A stretch of 64,000 bases of DNA. Source: Candidatus Zymogenaceae bacterium (GTDB taxonomy: Bacteria; Desulfobacterota; Zymogenia; Zymogenales; Zymogenaceae). The stretch's first letter is position 1; the number at the start of each line of letters is the position of its first letter. A program made the position numbers and the translations under genes. The notes below the pieces were generated by a model, which was not told the DNA's origin, made no database searches, and saw only the letters and a list, made by a program, of their open reading frames with translations. Below, one piece after another: positions 42,825-52,080 of this stretch. Location of the stretch: assembly GCA_016933535.1 (NCBI GenBank), contig JAFGAS010000024.1, positions 1-64,000 of the forward strand, written 5' to 3'.

Positions 42825-44234
42825 TTACCGGCTCAGGATATACCCGTCGGTTGGCGGGCCCGGTTTTCTGATCGTATCGGGGTCTGTTGCCATGATGGCC
42901 TCGATCATCTCCCAAAAGGCGGAAGCCACCGGTATCAACTGATCAACCGCGATCTTTTCCCACGTATCCTCCAGCGCGTTCCAGTAGGGCGGCGGCGAGA
43001 TAAAGCTGATCACCGGAAGCCCCGCCCGGTTATAGGCGGTGGCGTCGGTCGACACCCCCAGCGGCGTCGTGGTCGGCATGAGGATGGTGCGCCTCAGGTC
43101 ATGGGCGATCACCGCTTCTTTCGCGATCTCGACCAGCGGTCCGGCGTCCGTGACGAACAGCGCCCTGGCTTGGATGTCGCCGGTGGCCGCAAGCCCCCCC
43201 GCCTCATCCTCAATATATTCCTTTGCCAGGTGTTCGATATGGAGGTCGGCCACGAGATTTTTTATGAGGTCGTCCCGGTGCCGGGCGATGTGCCCCCGGG
43301 AACCGAGGACAAACAGGCACTCGGCCGCCTCCAGGACAAACGCCAGCGTCAGCGGCGGCTTTTGGTCCGTGTACGTACGGGCCGCCCGACGCGCCAGCTC
43401 CAACACCACCGCCACCCCGGCAGCATCCTCGGTAGCCCCCGGCCACATGGAATCGTGATGGGAGGTAACCTGGATCACCCGCTCGGACTTACCGGGGATA
43501 ATCCCCACGATATTGTGCATGCGGGCGCTTTTAGTCTCTCCGGCCAGGATGAGGGTCGCATCGGCCGCGCCCTTTTGCATGAATGATATCATGCGTTTGC
43601 CGTCCGATTTCCTCAAGCCCATGCCGGGGATCGGGCCGACCTTGCCGGTAAAGGCGTTTCCACCCTCAAAACAGAGGTACGGGGTAATGTCAAGCGGATA
43701 GATCCCGACAAACCCGACGGCCCCCCGATTCACCACCGCCTCATAGACCCGCTGTTCTTCTTCCGTCACCCAGCTCATCACCTGGCCCTTGCCCGAAAGC
43801 GTATCCCCCGGATCGTGGAGGTAGTACCCGACCGACCTGAGGAGCTCGTATTCGATGTACCCGTGGGAATAGGATACCAGCGCGATCTTCCCTTCGACAT
43901 CGGCCCCCTCGAAGTCTTCCGTTCTACCCGATCCGAGATCGACGATCGGGGCGCTGACGCCCCCACCGCCGGTAAACGATGTATAGACGATGGGCTCGGC
44001 AGAGAAGCTTGCCGACCGCCCGCCGCCGCTCACGGCTAGATAGGCCGGATCGGCGCGCCAGCTCACGAAATCTACCGGCTCCCGCGTCACGTCAGGTATC
44101 CCGAGGCCTTTCATGACCCCGAAGAGGTAGGCCTCGGCCTGCGCACCCGCCGCACTACCGGGTCTCTTGGCGCCGAGGTCATAGAGGTCGTGCGCCCATG
44201 AGAGCATGCGGTCGAGATCGCGACGGTCATTCAT
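42825..44234 (-). CDS. M28-family metallopeptidase
   Basis: A 469-residue peptidase. The catalytic zinc region is VTSHHDSMWPGATEDAAGVAVVLELARRA, with ligands His and Asp, and LEAAECLFVLGSRGHIARH follows. A protease-associated-like domain is inserted in the N-terminal half (about 90-190). There is no signal peptide, so it probably acts in the cytoplasm as an aminopeptidase or related hydrolase. GGAG lies 5 bases before the ATG. It is 22 bases downstream of tsaC and appears to be the last gene of a ttcA-tsaC-peptidase operon. Confidence 0.88.
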   Translation of the reverse strand: MNDRRDLDRMLSWAHDLYDLGAKRPGSAAGAQAEAYLFGVMKGLGIPDVTREPVDFVSWRADPAYLAVSGGGRSASFSAEPIVYTSFTGGGGVSAPIVDLGSGRTEDFEGADVEGKIALVSYSHGYIEYELLRSVGYYLHDPGDTLSGKGQVMSWVTEEEQRVYEAVVNRGAVGFVGIYPLDITPYLCFEGGNAFTGKVGPIPGMGLRKSDGKRMISFMQKGAADATLILAGETKSARMHNIVGIIPGKSERVIQVTSHHDSMWPGATEDAAGVAVVLELARRAARTYTDQKPPLTLAFVLEAAECLFVLGSRGHIARHRDDLIKNLVADLHIEHLAKEYIEDEAGGLAATGDIQARALFVTDAGPLVEIAKEAVIAHDLRRTILMPTTTPLGVSTDATAYNRAGLPVISFISPPPYWNALEDTWEKIAVDQLIPVASAFWEMIEAIMATDPDTIRKPGPPTDGYILSR

Positions 44235-44256
44235 GGTTTCTCCTCACCGATACGTT

Positions 44257-44868
44257 TTATACGAGTCTCTCCAAAAATTCCAGGGGGCCCGCGCCCTGCC
44301 TGATGACCCGGGGCGGCCGGGTCATAAACGAGACGACCGTGGACGCGCGGCCGGCAATCTCGCCTGTGTCCAGCATCAGGTTGACCTCGCGGTCGAAGGT
44401 CCGCTTGATCTGGAACGGATCCGTCTGCGGCGGCTCCCCCGTCCGATTGACGCTCGTGGTGATGACCGGGCCGCCGAATCCCCCCGCGATGGCCAGGGCA
44501 ACCGGGTGGTCCGGAATCCTGACCCCGAGTCCCCGCCCCTTGCCGATGACGCCGTCCGATAACCTCACCTTGGAGGGAAATATGAACGTGTAAGGCCCGG
44601 GCAGGATTTTTAGGACTCCGGCAAACGCGATGTCGACCGTGACCAGGGACACGAGCTCCTCGACATTGGGCAGCATCACCGAAAAGACGAGCCCCCGGGA
44701 CCTCCCCTTGATCTCCCGGAGCCGGCGCACCGCATCGGAATTGCGCGCGTCGACCCCGAAACCATAAAGGGTGTCGGTGGGGTAGACGATTACCCCACCC
44801 TGTTCCAGAACCGTTACCGCCTCCTCTATTCCCGCCTGGGGGGCCCGGGTGACATCGACGACCTTCAC
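44257..44868 (-). CDS. tsaC: Threonylcarbamoyl-AMP synthase (YrdC/Sua5 domain)
   Basis: A 203-residue YrdC-type protein with VIVYPTDTLYGFGVDARN, EIKGRSRGLVFSVML (nucleotide-binding basic residues) and GGPVITTSVNRTGEP. It makes L-threonylcarbamoyl-AMP for t6A37 of tRNAs. The GTG at 44868 is chosen: AGGAGG lies 5 bases upstream, it overlaps the ttcA stop by 4 bases (GTGA), and it removes a low-quality 54-residue extension. It lacks the C-terminal Sua5 domain. Confidence 0.9.
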   Translation of the reverse strand: MKVVDVTRAPQAGIEEAVTVLEQGGVIVYPTDTLYGFGVDARNSDAVRRLREIKGRSRGLVFSVMLPNVEELVSLVTVDIAFAGVLKILPGPYTFIFPSKVRLSDGVIGKGRGLGVRIPDHPVALAIAGGFGGPVITTSVNRTGEPPQTDPFQIKRTFDREVNLMLDTGEIAGRASTVVSFMTRPPRVIRQGAGPLEFLERLV

Positions 44869-45653
44869 GGGTCCCTCCTGGTCAGGCGAGTGTCCAAGAG
44901 GTGGATCGGATCGACGTTTGCCATCGCCCTGAGCAGGCTCTTTTTTGTTCGGGGATAGACCTGTTCCATTTGAGTGATCAGCTCGCGCATCCGCCTCCGG
45001 TTCGTCGACCCGCGGTCGGAAAACGGGCACGCCCCGATAATGGGAAAGTCCATCGCCCGGGCATAGCGGGAGACAAGCCGCTCCTCGGCCAGTACGAGGG
45101 GGCGAATCACCGTGTTCTTTCCGTCCTCGGTAACGAACTTAGGCCCCATAGCCCTTATCTGCCCGACGAAAAAGAGGTTCATGAGGAGGCTTTCCATCAG
45201 GTCTTCCTGGTGGTGGGCCAGCGCGATCTTTGTAATGTCTCCCCTCCTGCCCCGGGCGTACAGCGCCCCCCGGCGCAGCCGGGAGCAGAAGTAGCAGGGA
45301 TTATCCTTGGGAGAGGTCTTTTGGGGAATCAGGCCGAAGATGCCGGTCCTGATAATTTCATACTCGAAGCCGTGCCGCGAAAGAAATTCTTCCATGGGGC
45401 CCGTATCGCAGCCGGGATAGCCCGCGTCCACGTGTACGGCAAAAACGCGATAAGAGACGGGGGCCTTTTGGGAGAGCCTCCTCAAGGTAAAGAGGAGGGA
45501 CCAGCTGTCTTTGCCGCCGGAAAGCGCCACCATGATTCGGTCACCGGAGCCGATCATGTCGTAACGGGCGATCGCCTTGCCGACCCTTCCGTCGAGTATT
45601 CGCTCGATACTTCCGATTTTTGTCACTGTCGTCCCACCATAGTTACCTCGCAT
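44865..45653 (-). CDS. ttcA: tRNA 2-thiocytidine biosynthesis protein TtcA-like
   Basis: A 262-residue PP-loop ATPase with MVALSGGKDSWSLLFTLRRLS, a CYFC pair (about residue 120) and GACPF for the Fe-S cluster, and ALAHHQEDLMESLLMNL. This pattern fits TtcA, which thiolates cytidine 32 of some tRNAs; a related thiolase cannot be excluded. It is the first gene of a tight operon with tsaC. Confidence 0.88.
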   Translation of the reverse strand: MRGNYGGTTVTKIGSIERILDGRVGKAIARYDMIGSGDRIMVALSGGKDSWSLLFTLRRLSQKAPVSYRVFAVHVDAGYPGCDTGPMEEFLSRHGFEYEIIRTGIFGLIPQKTSPKDNPCYFCSRLRRGALYARGRRGDITKIALAHHQEDLMESLLMNLFFVGQIRAMGPKFVTEDGKNTVIRPLVLAEERLVSRYARAMDFPIIGACPFSDRGSTNRRRMRELITQMEQVYPRTKKSLLRAMANVDPIHLLDTRLTRRDP

Positions 45654-45837
45654 GGTATCGCCTCGTGCGGCGCTTTGTCAAAAAAAATCCGACATTTCTT
45701 ATAATAAATCCGGGAAAATAGGTATTGACGCACCAAAGAGGGGATGTTACCATTTAACGAGTTGCTATGCCTTACCCACGTTCCACGCTCCGCGCGCAAG
45801 AAAGGACCCGATGATCTTCACCTGAAGGGAAGATATC

Positions 45838-46956
45838 ATGTACAGCGACCACCCCTTCTTCTCGGCGTGTCTGTATCGTTGCGAAGTCTCCTCGAATGGA
45901 CATCGGCCGAAAGCCCCCCGCCACCGCGCCCATGCCGCTCTCATTGCCTTTATGATCTGTCTTGTCCTGGTCGGCTGCCAACCTCCCGACAGGGACGTGG
46001 AGCGGGTCTTCAGCCGGCTGCCGAAACGTAACTACGACTCCATTGAATGCTCAAACCTCCCGGCAACCCGCGATTTTTTGGGCCTTGCGGCGGTGAATCA
46101 TACATCATCCGTGGACAAGAAGCTCGGCTACTTTACGTTGCTGGCTCCTTTTACCTTTTCAACGGGGGAGTATTCGTTCCTGGTTTCCGACAAGACGCCC
46201 CTCGGATTTGATCCAAGCGATTTCTATGTTACCGTTGTTGCCCGGACCTCATCCTATTCGATAACGCTCGTCTCGGGCGATTTCGACACGGATACGATCC
46301 GCACGCGCCTCTCCCAGGCAGGCTATCGGACCGAGGACTACCACGGCCGCACGGTCTATTACCTGCCGTGGTCGGACGCACCCGCCGAGGGGGGGCTTTT
46401 CCTGACGTATGCAAACCTCACCTTCGTCGATGACGACATCATCGCGTCGGCCCCCACCGAAGGGCTCCTCAAGGACTATCTTGACCGGGTTGAGGTCGGC
46501 ACAATGGACGAAGACCGAATCGTTATGGGGCTGGTCGAGAAACTAAAGGGGGAATCGTCCTTCTATATCTCCCGGGGAGTGAGAACCGACGAGCTCTACG
46601 GGGAGGATTCTTTGTTCATCCGCAGCCCCGACGACTGGGGATTTCCCGAATACCGCCTCTCGCCGTATACCTACTTCGCCTTTGGCATCAGGCCCGCCGC
46701 CGACAGGCGGCATCAACGGGTGACGCTCCTGATCCTCTATCCCGATGCGGCCTCTGTCCAAAACGACATCGGGCCCCTCACCGAGGGACTGAAAAGCGGA
46801 AAAAGCCTCTCCCGCCTCGTTCCCTTTGCCGACCTATTTACCGCAATACAGGTAACGGCGGACGGAGACGTTCTCACGGCGTTGATCGAGTCAAAGAACG
46901 ATTTCGATATGAAAATCCTGATACGCCTTAAAGACCTGCCGTTCCTCGTCTACTGA
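45838..46956 (+). CDS. Lipoprotein of unknown function
   Basis: A 372-residue protein with a lipobox (LIAFMICLVLVGCQPP). The cysteine is at about residue 47, so there is an unusually long N-terminal region before the hydrophobic segment; a later start is possible, but GAAGGGAAG sits correctly before the ATG at 45838. The mature protein is a mixed-strand protein without a recognised domain. A TTGTCA...TATAAT pair (45675-45705, 19-nt spacing) may be its promoter. Confidence 0.7.
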   Translation: MYSDHPFFSACLYRCEVSSNGHRPKAPRHRAHAALIAFMICLVLVGCQPPDRDVERVFSRLPKRNYDSIECSNLPATRDFLGLAAVNHTSSVDKKLGYFTLLAPFTFSTGEYSFLVSDKTPLGFDPSDFYVTVVARTSSYSITLVSGDFDTDTIRTRLSQAGYRTEDYHGRTVYYLPWSDAPAEGGLFLTYANLTFVDDDIIASAPTEGLLKDYLDRVEVGTMDEDRIVMGLVEKLKGESSFYISRGVRTDELYGEDSLFIRSPDDWGFPEYRLSPYTYFAFGIRPAADRRHQRVTLLILYPDAASVQNDIGPLTEGLKSGKSLSRLVPFADLFTAIQVTADGDVLTALIESKNDFDMKILIRLKDLPFLVY

Positions 46957-46984
46957 AAGGTCTTTTAAACAGCGGGAAGATCCC

Positions 46985-47400
46985 GTGAAACGAGAAACAA
47001 TATACGGGATCTCGTTTTTCCTGAACCTTGTCTTCGGCAGTGCTGCCCTCCAGTGGCAGCGGTTGGCGGGGGACATCTTTTCTCCGGCAGGGTTCTTGGC
47101 TTACGGGCGGACCGCGGAGTACGAGGCCGACAAGAGCGCCGTACGCATCAGTTGTGCCGCCGGATACGACCCCAATGACTACCGTGGCTTCCTGAAAAAG
47201 CCCCAGGCAATAAAATGGACACAACCCAGCCTGCTGACCGAGCTCTTCTCCACCTACCCCGAGACGTTCGGGAGGATTGCCACCGTCCGGCGCGAGATCG
47301 CCGTCCTTTTCCCCGCCCACAAAAAAGCTCATCAAAAATACGGTGCAGTTCGACAGAATCAGGAAAAGAATACGCTAAACCGAGACAAGGCATCGATCGG
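46985..47400 (+). pseudogene. 5'-truncated M48 metallopeptidase remnant
   Basis: The first ~105 codons from 46985 encode the C-terminal part of a BepA/LoiP-like M48 peptidase: LAYGRTAEYEADKSAVRISCAAGYDPNDYRGFL, then LLTELFSTYPETFGRIATVRREI. The E-ADK third zinc-ligand region and AGYDP are conserved. The HEXXH zinc site, which should lie 40-60 residues upstream, is missing, because the region before is the intact lipoprotein gene. The reading frame stays open into sequence antisense to the MFS gene, but that part is not peptidase-like. It is best read as a decayed fragment. Confidence 0.7.
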
Positions 47401-47455
47401 GCCTTATCCCTGGGGCAAACGGGTCTCCCCCCGGGGCTTCCCGGGGGCGGACGCC

Positions 47456-48592
47456 TTATTGTCGCTTGCCGAGCAACTGAGATATCGGCAGCGCCGTAAA
47501 CAGGAAGATCATCGCCCCCGCGGCGTAAAAGAGATAAGCATACCCGAGCCGGTCCATCGCCTGCGACAAACAAAACGGTCCGAGGATTGCCCCGGCGTAG
47601 AATGCCGCCGACAGCAGCGAGGCGGCCCGCGGATAATGGGGCTCGCTCAGTTCATCGCCGACGATGGCCATTCCCACCGGATAGATCGCATTGACCGCGC
47701 CGCCGCTGATAAACGTCAACAGGGCGAGCATTATGAAGAACGGAAAAGACGGCACCAGGAAAAAGAATACTCCGCACACAAAGGATGCCAGCGCTATAAA
47801 ACGTAGCTTTCCGAACCTGTCGGCAAACTTCATGAGCGGGTAAAGGAGTACTATTCCGCCCAGGTCAAAAGATGTCACGACCATCCCCATCTGGAAGGAA
47901 CGAAGCCCGACATCCTTGAGATAGAGGGCAATCAGCGACAGGGTCCCTTCGAGCACGAACCCGAAGAGAAATGACGAACCGAGGGGAATGAGAATGAGCA
48001 TAATCGGAAAGGCGGCCCCCGTGGGACGTTTCGGAATTGAGCTCGCCGGGACGAGGAACAACACGGCCCCCAGCGAGACCCCGCATATCAGCGCGGCCAG
48101 GATATAGGGAAGATGCTCCCCTATCCCAAAGAGAGGAAAGCCGATCATCGGGCCCACGGCCGCCCCCGCCGAAAGGGAAATCATGTAGATCCCCATGATC
48201 CGCGACCTCTTTTCGGGGGGACTCTCGGCAATCAGGGTCGCTTCGGTGGCTACGAAGATGAACCCGAGGGCAAATCCGTTGAATATCCGAAAGATAAAGA
48301 AGGAAGGAATATCGGCCGCCGCGGCATAGAGCCCGATAGTAATCCCGCACAACAGGAGCGAGGCAGCCAACAGACGTTTGTTACCGATCACAAAGATGGC
48401 CGCGGGAGAAACCATCGAGGCCAGAAAGGACGCCAGTGCCTGAAACAGGGTGCTCGTTCCCACGACGCTCGCCGAGGCTCCCGCCGCTTCCATTGAGAGG
48501 GAAAGCAGCGGCAGCGTTAGTCCGAGAGACAGCCCCAGGACCCCCATCGACAGGTAAATAGGGAAAAAGAACGACCCGTGTCTTGATTGCAT
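47456..48592 (-). CDS. Major facilitator superfamily transporter
   Basis: A 378-residue polytopic membrane protein with about 11-12 hydrophobic helices (FPIYLSMGVLGLSLGLTLPLLSLSM, ...). The loop between helices in the first half has a conserved-type pattern (ESPPEKRSRIMGIYMISLSAGAAVGPMIG). It is somewhat short for the family. The substrate is unknown. Its 3' end lies close to, and antisense to, the M48 remnant. Confidence 0.88.
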   Translation of the reverse strand: MQSRHGSFFFPIYLSMGVLGLSLGLTLPLLSLSMEAAGASASVVGTSTLFQALASFLASMVSPAAIFVIGNKRLLAASLLLCGITIGLYAAAADIPSFFIFRIFNGFALGFIFVATEATLIAESPPEKRSRIMGIYMISLSAGAAVGPMIGFPLFGIGEHLPYILAALICGVSLGAVLFLVPASSIPKRPTGAAFPIMLILIPLGSSFLFGFVLEGTLSLIALYLKDVGLRSFQMGMVVTSFDLGGIVLLYPLMKFADRFGKLRFIALASFVCGVFFFLVPSFPFFIMLALLTFISGGAVNAIYPVGMAIVGDELSEPHYPRAASLLSAAFYAGAILGPFCLSQAMDRLGYAYLFYAAGAMIFLFTALPISQLLGKRQ

Positions 48593-48704
48593 AGAAATTA
48601 CTTATATCAATTTTGCCGGCCGTCGGCAAGGAAAAGCTCTTCGGCCCAAGGAAAAACCGTCTCACGGGGGAGCGTCTCGGTGGCGAGGGGGCTATGAGGG
48701 TAAA

Positions 48705-48739
48705 ATACCCGGGGACGAACGATATTCGTCCCCGGGTAT
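48705..48739 (-). terminator. Terminator of the small lipoprotein gene
   Basis: A perfect 15-bp stem (48705-48719 and 48725-48739, core ACCCGGGGACGAA) with a 5-nt loop and T-run on the minus strand, 10 bases after the stop codon at 48749. Confidence 0.88.
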
Positions 48740-48748
48740 AAACAACAA

Positions 48749-49138
48749 TTATTGAACCGTAAATGTTATCGATGCGATTTCCTTGCCGTTACTATCTGTG
48801 TCGTGCATTCTGAAATCGTACGAACCCGGCACCGTGGGTGCCGAAAAGACGAGCATACCCGAAGTCATGCCGTTGAGGTACTGGTAGGTGAGGTCATAGC
48901 TGTCGTTCTGGGCCTCATCTCCGTGGGGCACGTTGGAAGGGATAATCCCCACCCAGGCATTCGTGGGCAGTCCCGCCGGCGCTGAGAAGGTGACGGTGAT
49001 CGTCTCCCCCGGAGCGTAGACGCTCTTGTCGACAGCAAGCGAAGGGCCCGCCGGGCCTGACGGTGTGCAGGCCGAGACAAATAAAACGGCGGCCGACAGT
49101 GCCACCAACAATGCGATAATAGCGAGTTTTTTGGACAT
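48749..49138 (-). CDS. Small lipoprotein with an Ig-like beta domain
   Basis: A 129-residue protein with a signal peptide and lipobox (LIALLV... AVLFVSACTPSG, lipid on Cys24). One beta-sandwich-like domain follows (SVYAPGETITVTFSAPAGLP...WVGIIPSNVPHGDEAQNDSYDLTYQYL...YDFRMHDTDSNGKEI). Domains of this type occur in extracellular proteins of many bacteria and probably bind ligands or partners. It is a single gene with a strong terminator. Confidence 0.75.
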   Translation of the reverse strand: MSKKLAIIALLVALSAAVLFVSACTPSGPAGPSLAVDKSVYAPGETITVTFSAPAGLPTNAWVGIIPSNVPHGDEAQNDSYDLTYQYLNGMTSGMLVFSAPTVPGSYDFRMHDTDSNGKEIASITFTVQ

Positions 49139-49356
49139 GTTCTTGGTAACCTCCTCGTACCGTAATTATATTCATGTATAACTCATACGGAGTAGCATGT
49201 CAATTTAATTTAGCCCCCGGCATATTGCGCGCCGCACTCCGTTTTATGCATCGTACCCCACGGCGCACCGATCAGAAAAAATGTTTACTATTATACAGAA
49301 ATATACTATAAAATAAGCCATAATCCGTTACCATCCATGACGAGGAGACAAGGAAC

Positions 49357-49869
49357 GTGGAGTACCCGAAAAAATACGAAACGCACCTCACCATGAAGGA
49401 CGGAAAAGAGCTTTTTTTGCGCCCCGTCTTGCCCGAGGATGCGGGGCTGGTCAAGGACTTCTACGACAGCCTCTCGGAGCGGACGAAGTACCTGCGGTTC
49501 TTCATTCCGAAAAAGGAGGCCCGTACCGACCGCGTTCAGAAATTCGCCACCGTCGATTACGAGAAATCGATGGTTATCGTGGCTCTCTACCAGGACGCGA
49601 TAGTGGGCGCCGCCCGTTACGATTGGGACGATAATGAAAAATGCCTCGAACTCGCCGAGACCGTCCGGGACAATTGGCAGGGAAAGGGACTGGGTACCGA
49701 TCTTTTTCGTTATATCGTGAAGATAGCCAAGGAAAACAAATATACTGAAATGACCGCCCTGATTCTCGATGAGAACAAAAATGCCTTTAATATCCTCAAG
49801 AAGACGATACCGGGCGACCTGAAGATATCATATGAAGGCAATCTCATCCGGGTAACGTTCGCGCTGTAA
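49357..49869 (+). CDS. GNAT-family N-acetyltransferase
   Basis: A 170-residue GNAT enzyme (RPVLPEDAGLVKDFYDSLSERTKYLRFF, then ETVRDNWQGKGLGTDLFRYIVKIAKENKY). The acetyl-CoA loop is QGKGLG. The N-terminal pattern is that of the acetyltransferase domain in PatZ/Pat-type lysine acetylases, which regulate acyl-CoA synthetases in other bacteria. That is noteworthy because two such synthetases follow directly. The start is GTG 49357 with GAGGAGA upstream. Confidence 0.85.
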   Translation: MEYPKKYETHLTMKDGKELFLRPVLPEDAGLVKDFYDSLSERTKYLRFFIPKKEARTDRVQKFATVDYEKSMVIVALYQDAIVGAARYDWDDNEKCLELAETVRDNWQGKGLGTDLFRYIVKIAKENKYTEMTALILDENKNAFNILKKTIPGDLKISYEGNLIRVTFAL

Positions 49870-50098
49870 TCTGACCCTCTGGCCCTGAGCATTAATGAAT
49901 CCGGCCGGGATTTCCCTGAAAAAAGTCCCGGACCGCCTGACAGTAATCGCGACCGGCTGAAATAGCAGGACCTGATAAATTTCCGATTTACATTTTTGCG
50001 CGGTACGACAGCGATGCCCGCCGCCGCGCGGCGCTCCGTTCGTTCTTTACATGATGATCCATTTTTTATCTATTTTTAATACCTTCAGGAGGATAAAC

Positions 50099-51820
50099 AT
50101 GGCGCAAAAGGCAAGTCAGAACAAAACAACAAAGAAGACCGTCGACAAACCCTGGTTTAAATTCTATCCCAAAGGAGTTCCCCGGACTATTGATTACCAG
50201 AAAGTCTCTCTGCCCGATGGATTTCACAAAACCGTTGCTGAATTTCCCAATAACAAGGCCCTCACGTACATGGGAAAGGTCATCACCTTCGCCCAGCTCG
50301 GCGATATGGTTGACCGCTTCGCTACCGCGATGGCAGACCTCGGCGTCAAAAAGGGGAGCCGGGTGGCCACGCTGCTTCCCAACATCCCCCAGATGGTCAT
50401 CGCCTATTACGGGGCCATGACCGCGGGGGCAAGCCTCGTCCTTAACAATCCCCTCTACACCGACCGAGAGCTCGAGCACCAGCTCAACGATTCCGAATCG
50501 GAATATCTCGTAACGCTGGACCTGCTGGCGCCGCGGATGATCGCGCTCAAGCCGAAGACAAAGGTCAAGAAGATTATCATCTGCCACATCAACGACTACC
50601 TCCCCTTCCCGAAAAAGCAGCTCTTCCCCCACGTCAAAAAGGGGATGTTCGTCAAGATCGAGCCCTCGCCGGACATCTACGAGTTCCTCGACCTTATCAA
50701 GTCCCATAAGCCCAATCCGCCTCAGGTCAAGATAGGTTTCGAAGATCTGGCCACCTTCCAGTATACGGGGGGTACGACCGGCCTCTCAAAAGGCGTCATG
50801 CTGACCCAGTCCAACCTTTCGTGCAACCTGCAGCAGATCCGGGCCTGGTTCCCGACCTTTGAAAGGGGAAAGGAGATCCAGATGGGGATTCTCCCGTTCT
50901 TTCACTCCTTCGGGATGACCGCCGTTATGAACCTGTCGATGTGGATGGGGTGGAACGTCGTCCTGGTCCCGCGGCCCGAGCCCCTGGCGATCCTCGAGGC
51001 TATAAACCAGTACAAGCCGACGTTTATGGCAGCGGTGCCGACGATGTTTGTCGGCATGCTCCGACACCCGGATGTCAAGAAATACAGCCTGTCCACCCTC
51101 AAGGGGTGTTTCTCGGGCGCCGCGCCGCTGGCCATGGAGACGATCAAGGAGTTCGAGGCAACTACCGGAGCCCAGATCTGTGAGGCCTACGGCCTCTCGG
51201 AGACCTCCCCCGCTGCCACGATCAACCCCTTCGGGGGCAAGACCAAAGTCGGGAGCATCGGCCTGCCGATCCCCGATACCGATATAAAGATCGTCGACCT
51301 GGACACCGGGAAAAAGGAGATGAAGGTCGGGGAGCCCGGGGAGGTCATTATCAAGGGCCCGCAGGTTACCAAGGGATATTATCAGAAGCCCGAGGAGACG
51401 AAGACCGCTATTCGGGACGGCTGGCTCTATACCGGCGACATCGGCATTATGGACGAGGAAGGTTACATTTTCATCGTCGACCGCAAGAAGGACATGATCA
51501 TAGCCGGCGGTTATAACATCTACCCGCGCGACATCGATGAGGTGCTCTTTGAACACCCGAAGGTAGCCGAGGGCTGCGCCATCGGCGTGCCCGACCCCTA
51601 CCGGGGAGAGACGGTCAAGGTCTTTGTCGTCCTCAAGGAGGGCCAGACCGCCACAGCCGAAGAAATCATCAATTTCTGCAAGGAAAAACTGGCCGCCTAC
51701 AAGGTACCCAGGATTGTCGAGTTCATCCCCTCCCTTCCCAAAAGCGCCGTGGGCAAGATCCTGAGAAAGGAGCTGCGCCAGATGGAAATGGAAAAGATGG
51801 CAAAGGAAAAGAACAAATAA
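50099..51820 (+). CDS. fadD: Long-chain fatty-acid-CoA ligase, tandem copy 1
   Basis: A 573-residue ANL ligase: YTGGTTGLSKGVMLTQSNLS, AYGLSETSPAATINPFGGK, GWLYTGDIG, DRKKDMIIAGGYNIYPRD and LPKSAVGKILRKEL with the catalytic lysine. It is closely related to the next gene and to 1586-3262. ATG 50099 is chosen because AGGAGG (50087-50092) lies 6 bases upstream. The N-terminal 20 residues (AQKASQNKTTKKTVDK) are a basic extension. It activates fatty acids for degradation or lipid synthesis. Confidence 0.92.
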   Translation: MAQKASQNKTTKKTVDKPWFKFYPKGVPRTIDYQKVSLPDGFHKTVAEFPNNKALTYMGKVITFAQLGDMVDRFATAMADLGVKKGSRVATLLPNIPQMVIAYYGAMTAGASLVLNNPLYTDRELEHQLNDSESEYLVTLDLLAPRMIALKPKTKVKKIIICHINDYLPFPKKQLFPHVKKGMFVKIEPSPDIYEFLDLIKSHKPNPPQVKIGFEDLATFQYTGGTTGLSKGVMLTQSNLSCNLQQIRAWFPTFERGKEIQMGILPFFHSFGMTAVMNLSMWMGWNVVLVPRPEPLAILEAINQYKPTFMAAVPTMFVGMLRHPDVKKYSLSTLKGCFSGAAPLAMETIKEFEATTGAQICEAYGLSETSPAATINPFGGKTKVGSIGLPIPDTDIKIVDLDTGKKEMKVGEPGEVIIKGPQVTKGYYQKPEETKTAIRDGWLYTGDIGIMDEEGYIFIVDRKKDMIIAGGYNIYPRDIDEVLFEHPKVAEGCAIGVPDPYRGETVKVFVVLKEGQTATAEEIINFCKEKLAAYKVPRIVEFIPSLPKSAVGKILRKELRQMEMEKMAKEKNK

Positions 51821-51831
51821 GGCGATACACG

Positions 51832-51868
51832 GTGCCCTGCGGGAAGACAAGGTCTTCCCGCAGGGCAC
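51832..51868 (+). terminator. Long perfect hairpin between the tandem ligase genes
   Basis: A 17-bp perfect stem (51832-51848 and 51852-51868, core GCCCTGCGGGAAGAC) with a 3-nt loop, 12 bases after the stop of copy 1. It lacks a T-run, so it may act as an mRNA-stabilising or partial stop between the two genes and not as a full terminator. Confidence 0.55.
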
Positions 51869-52080
51869 ACCCGCCTCCGGGTGCGACCCCCGTCCGGCGC
51901 TTTCAAAAAACTCCGATCGAAACACATCCCCTTACCGGTACCGTCCATTACATTATCATTATCCGCCGTTCCATCGACGTCTTAATACCCGATGAGGATA
52001 AAAATGCTTTGCATTTTTTATCATATATGATTACAATACCGGGTGATTTTACATATTTGGAGACATATAGGAGGTCCTCT

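Noticed and set aside
44869-45030. 54-residue N-terminal extension of TsaC
   Set aside because: It lies wholly inside ttcA in another frame; GTG 44868 has a strong ribosome site and the GTGA overlap.
46985-47806. Full-length 273-codon gene in the M48 remnant frame
   Set aside because: Only the first ~105 codons resemble a peptidase; the rest is antisense to the MFS transporter gene.
51832-52080. N-terminal extension of the second tandem ligase to 51832
   Set aside because: It would translate a hairpin and AT-rich leader; a perfect AGGAGG precedes the ATG at 52081.
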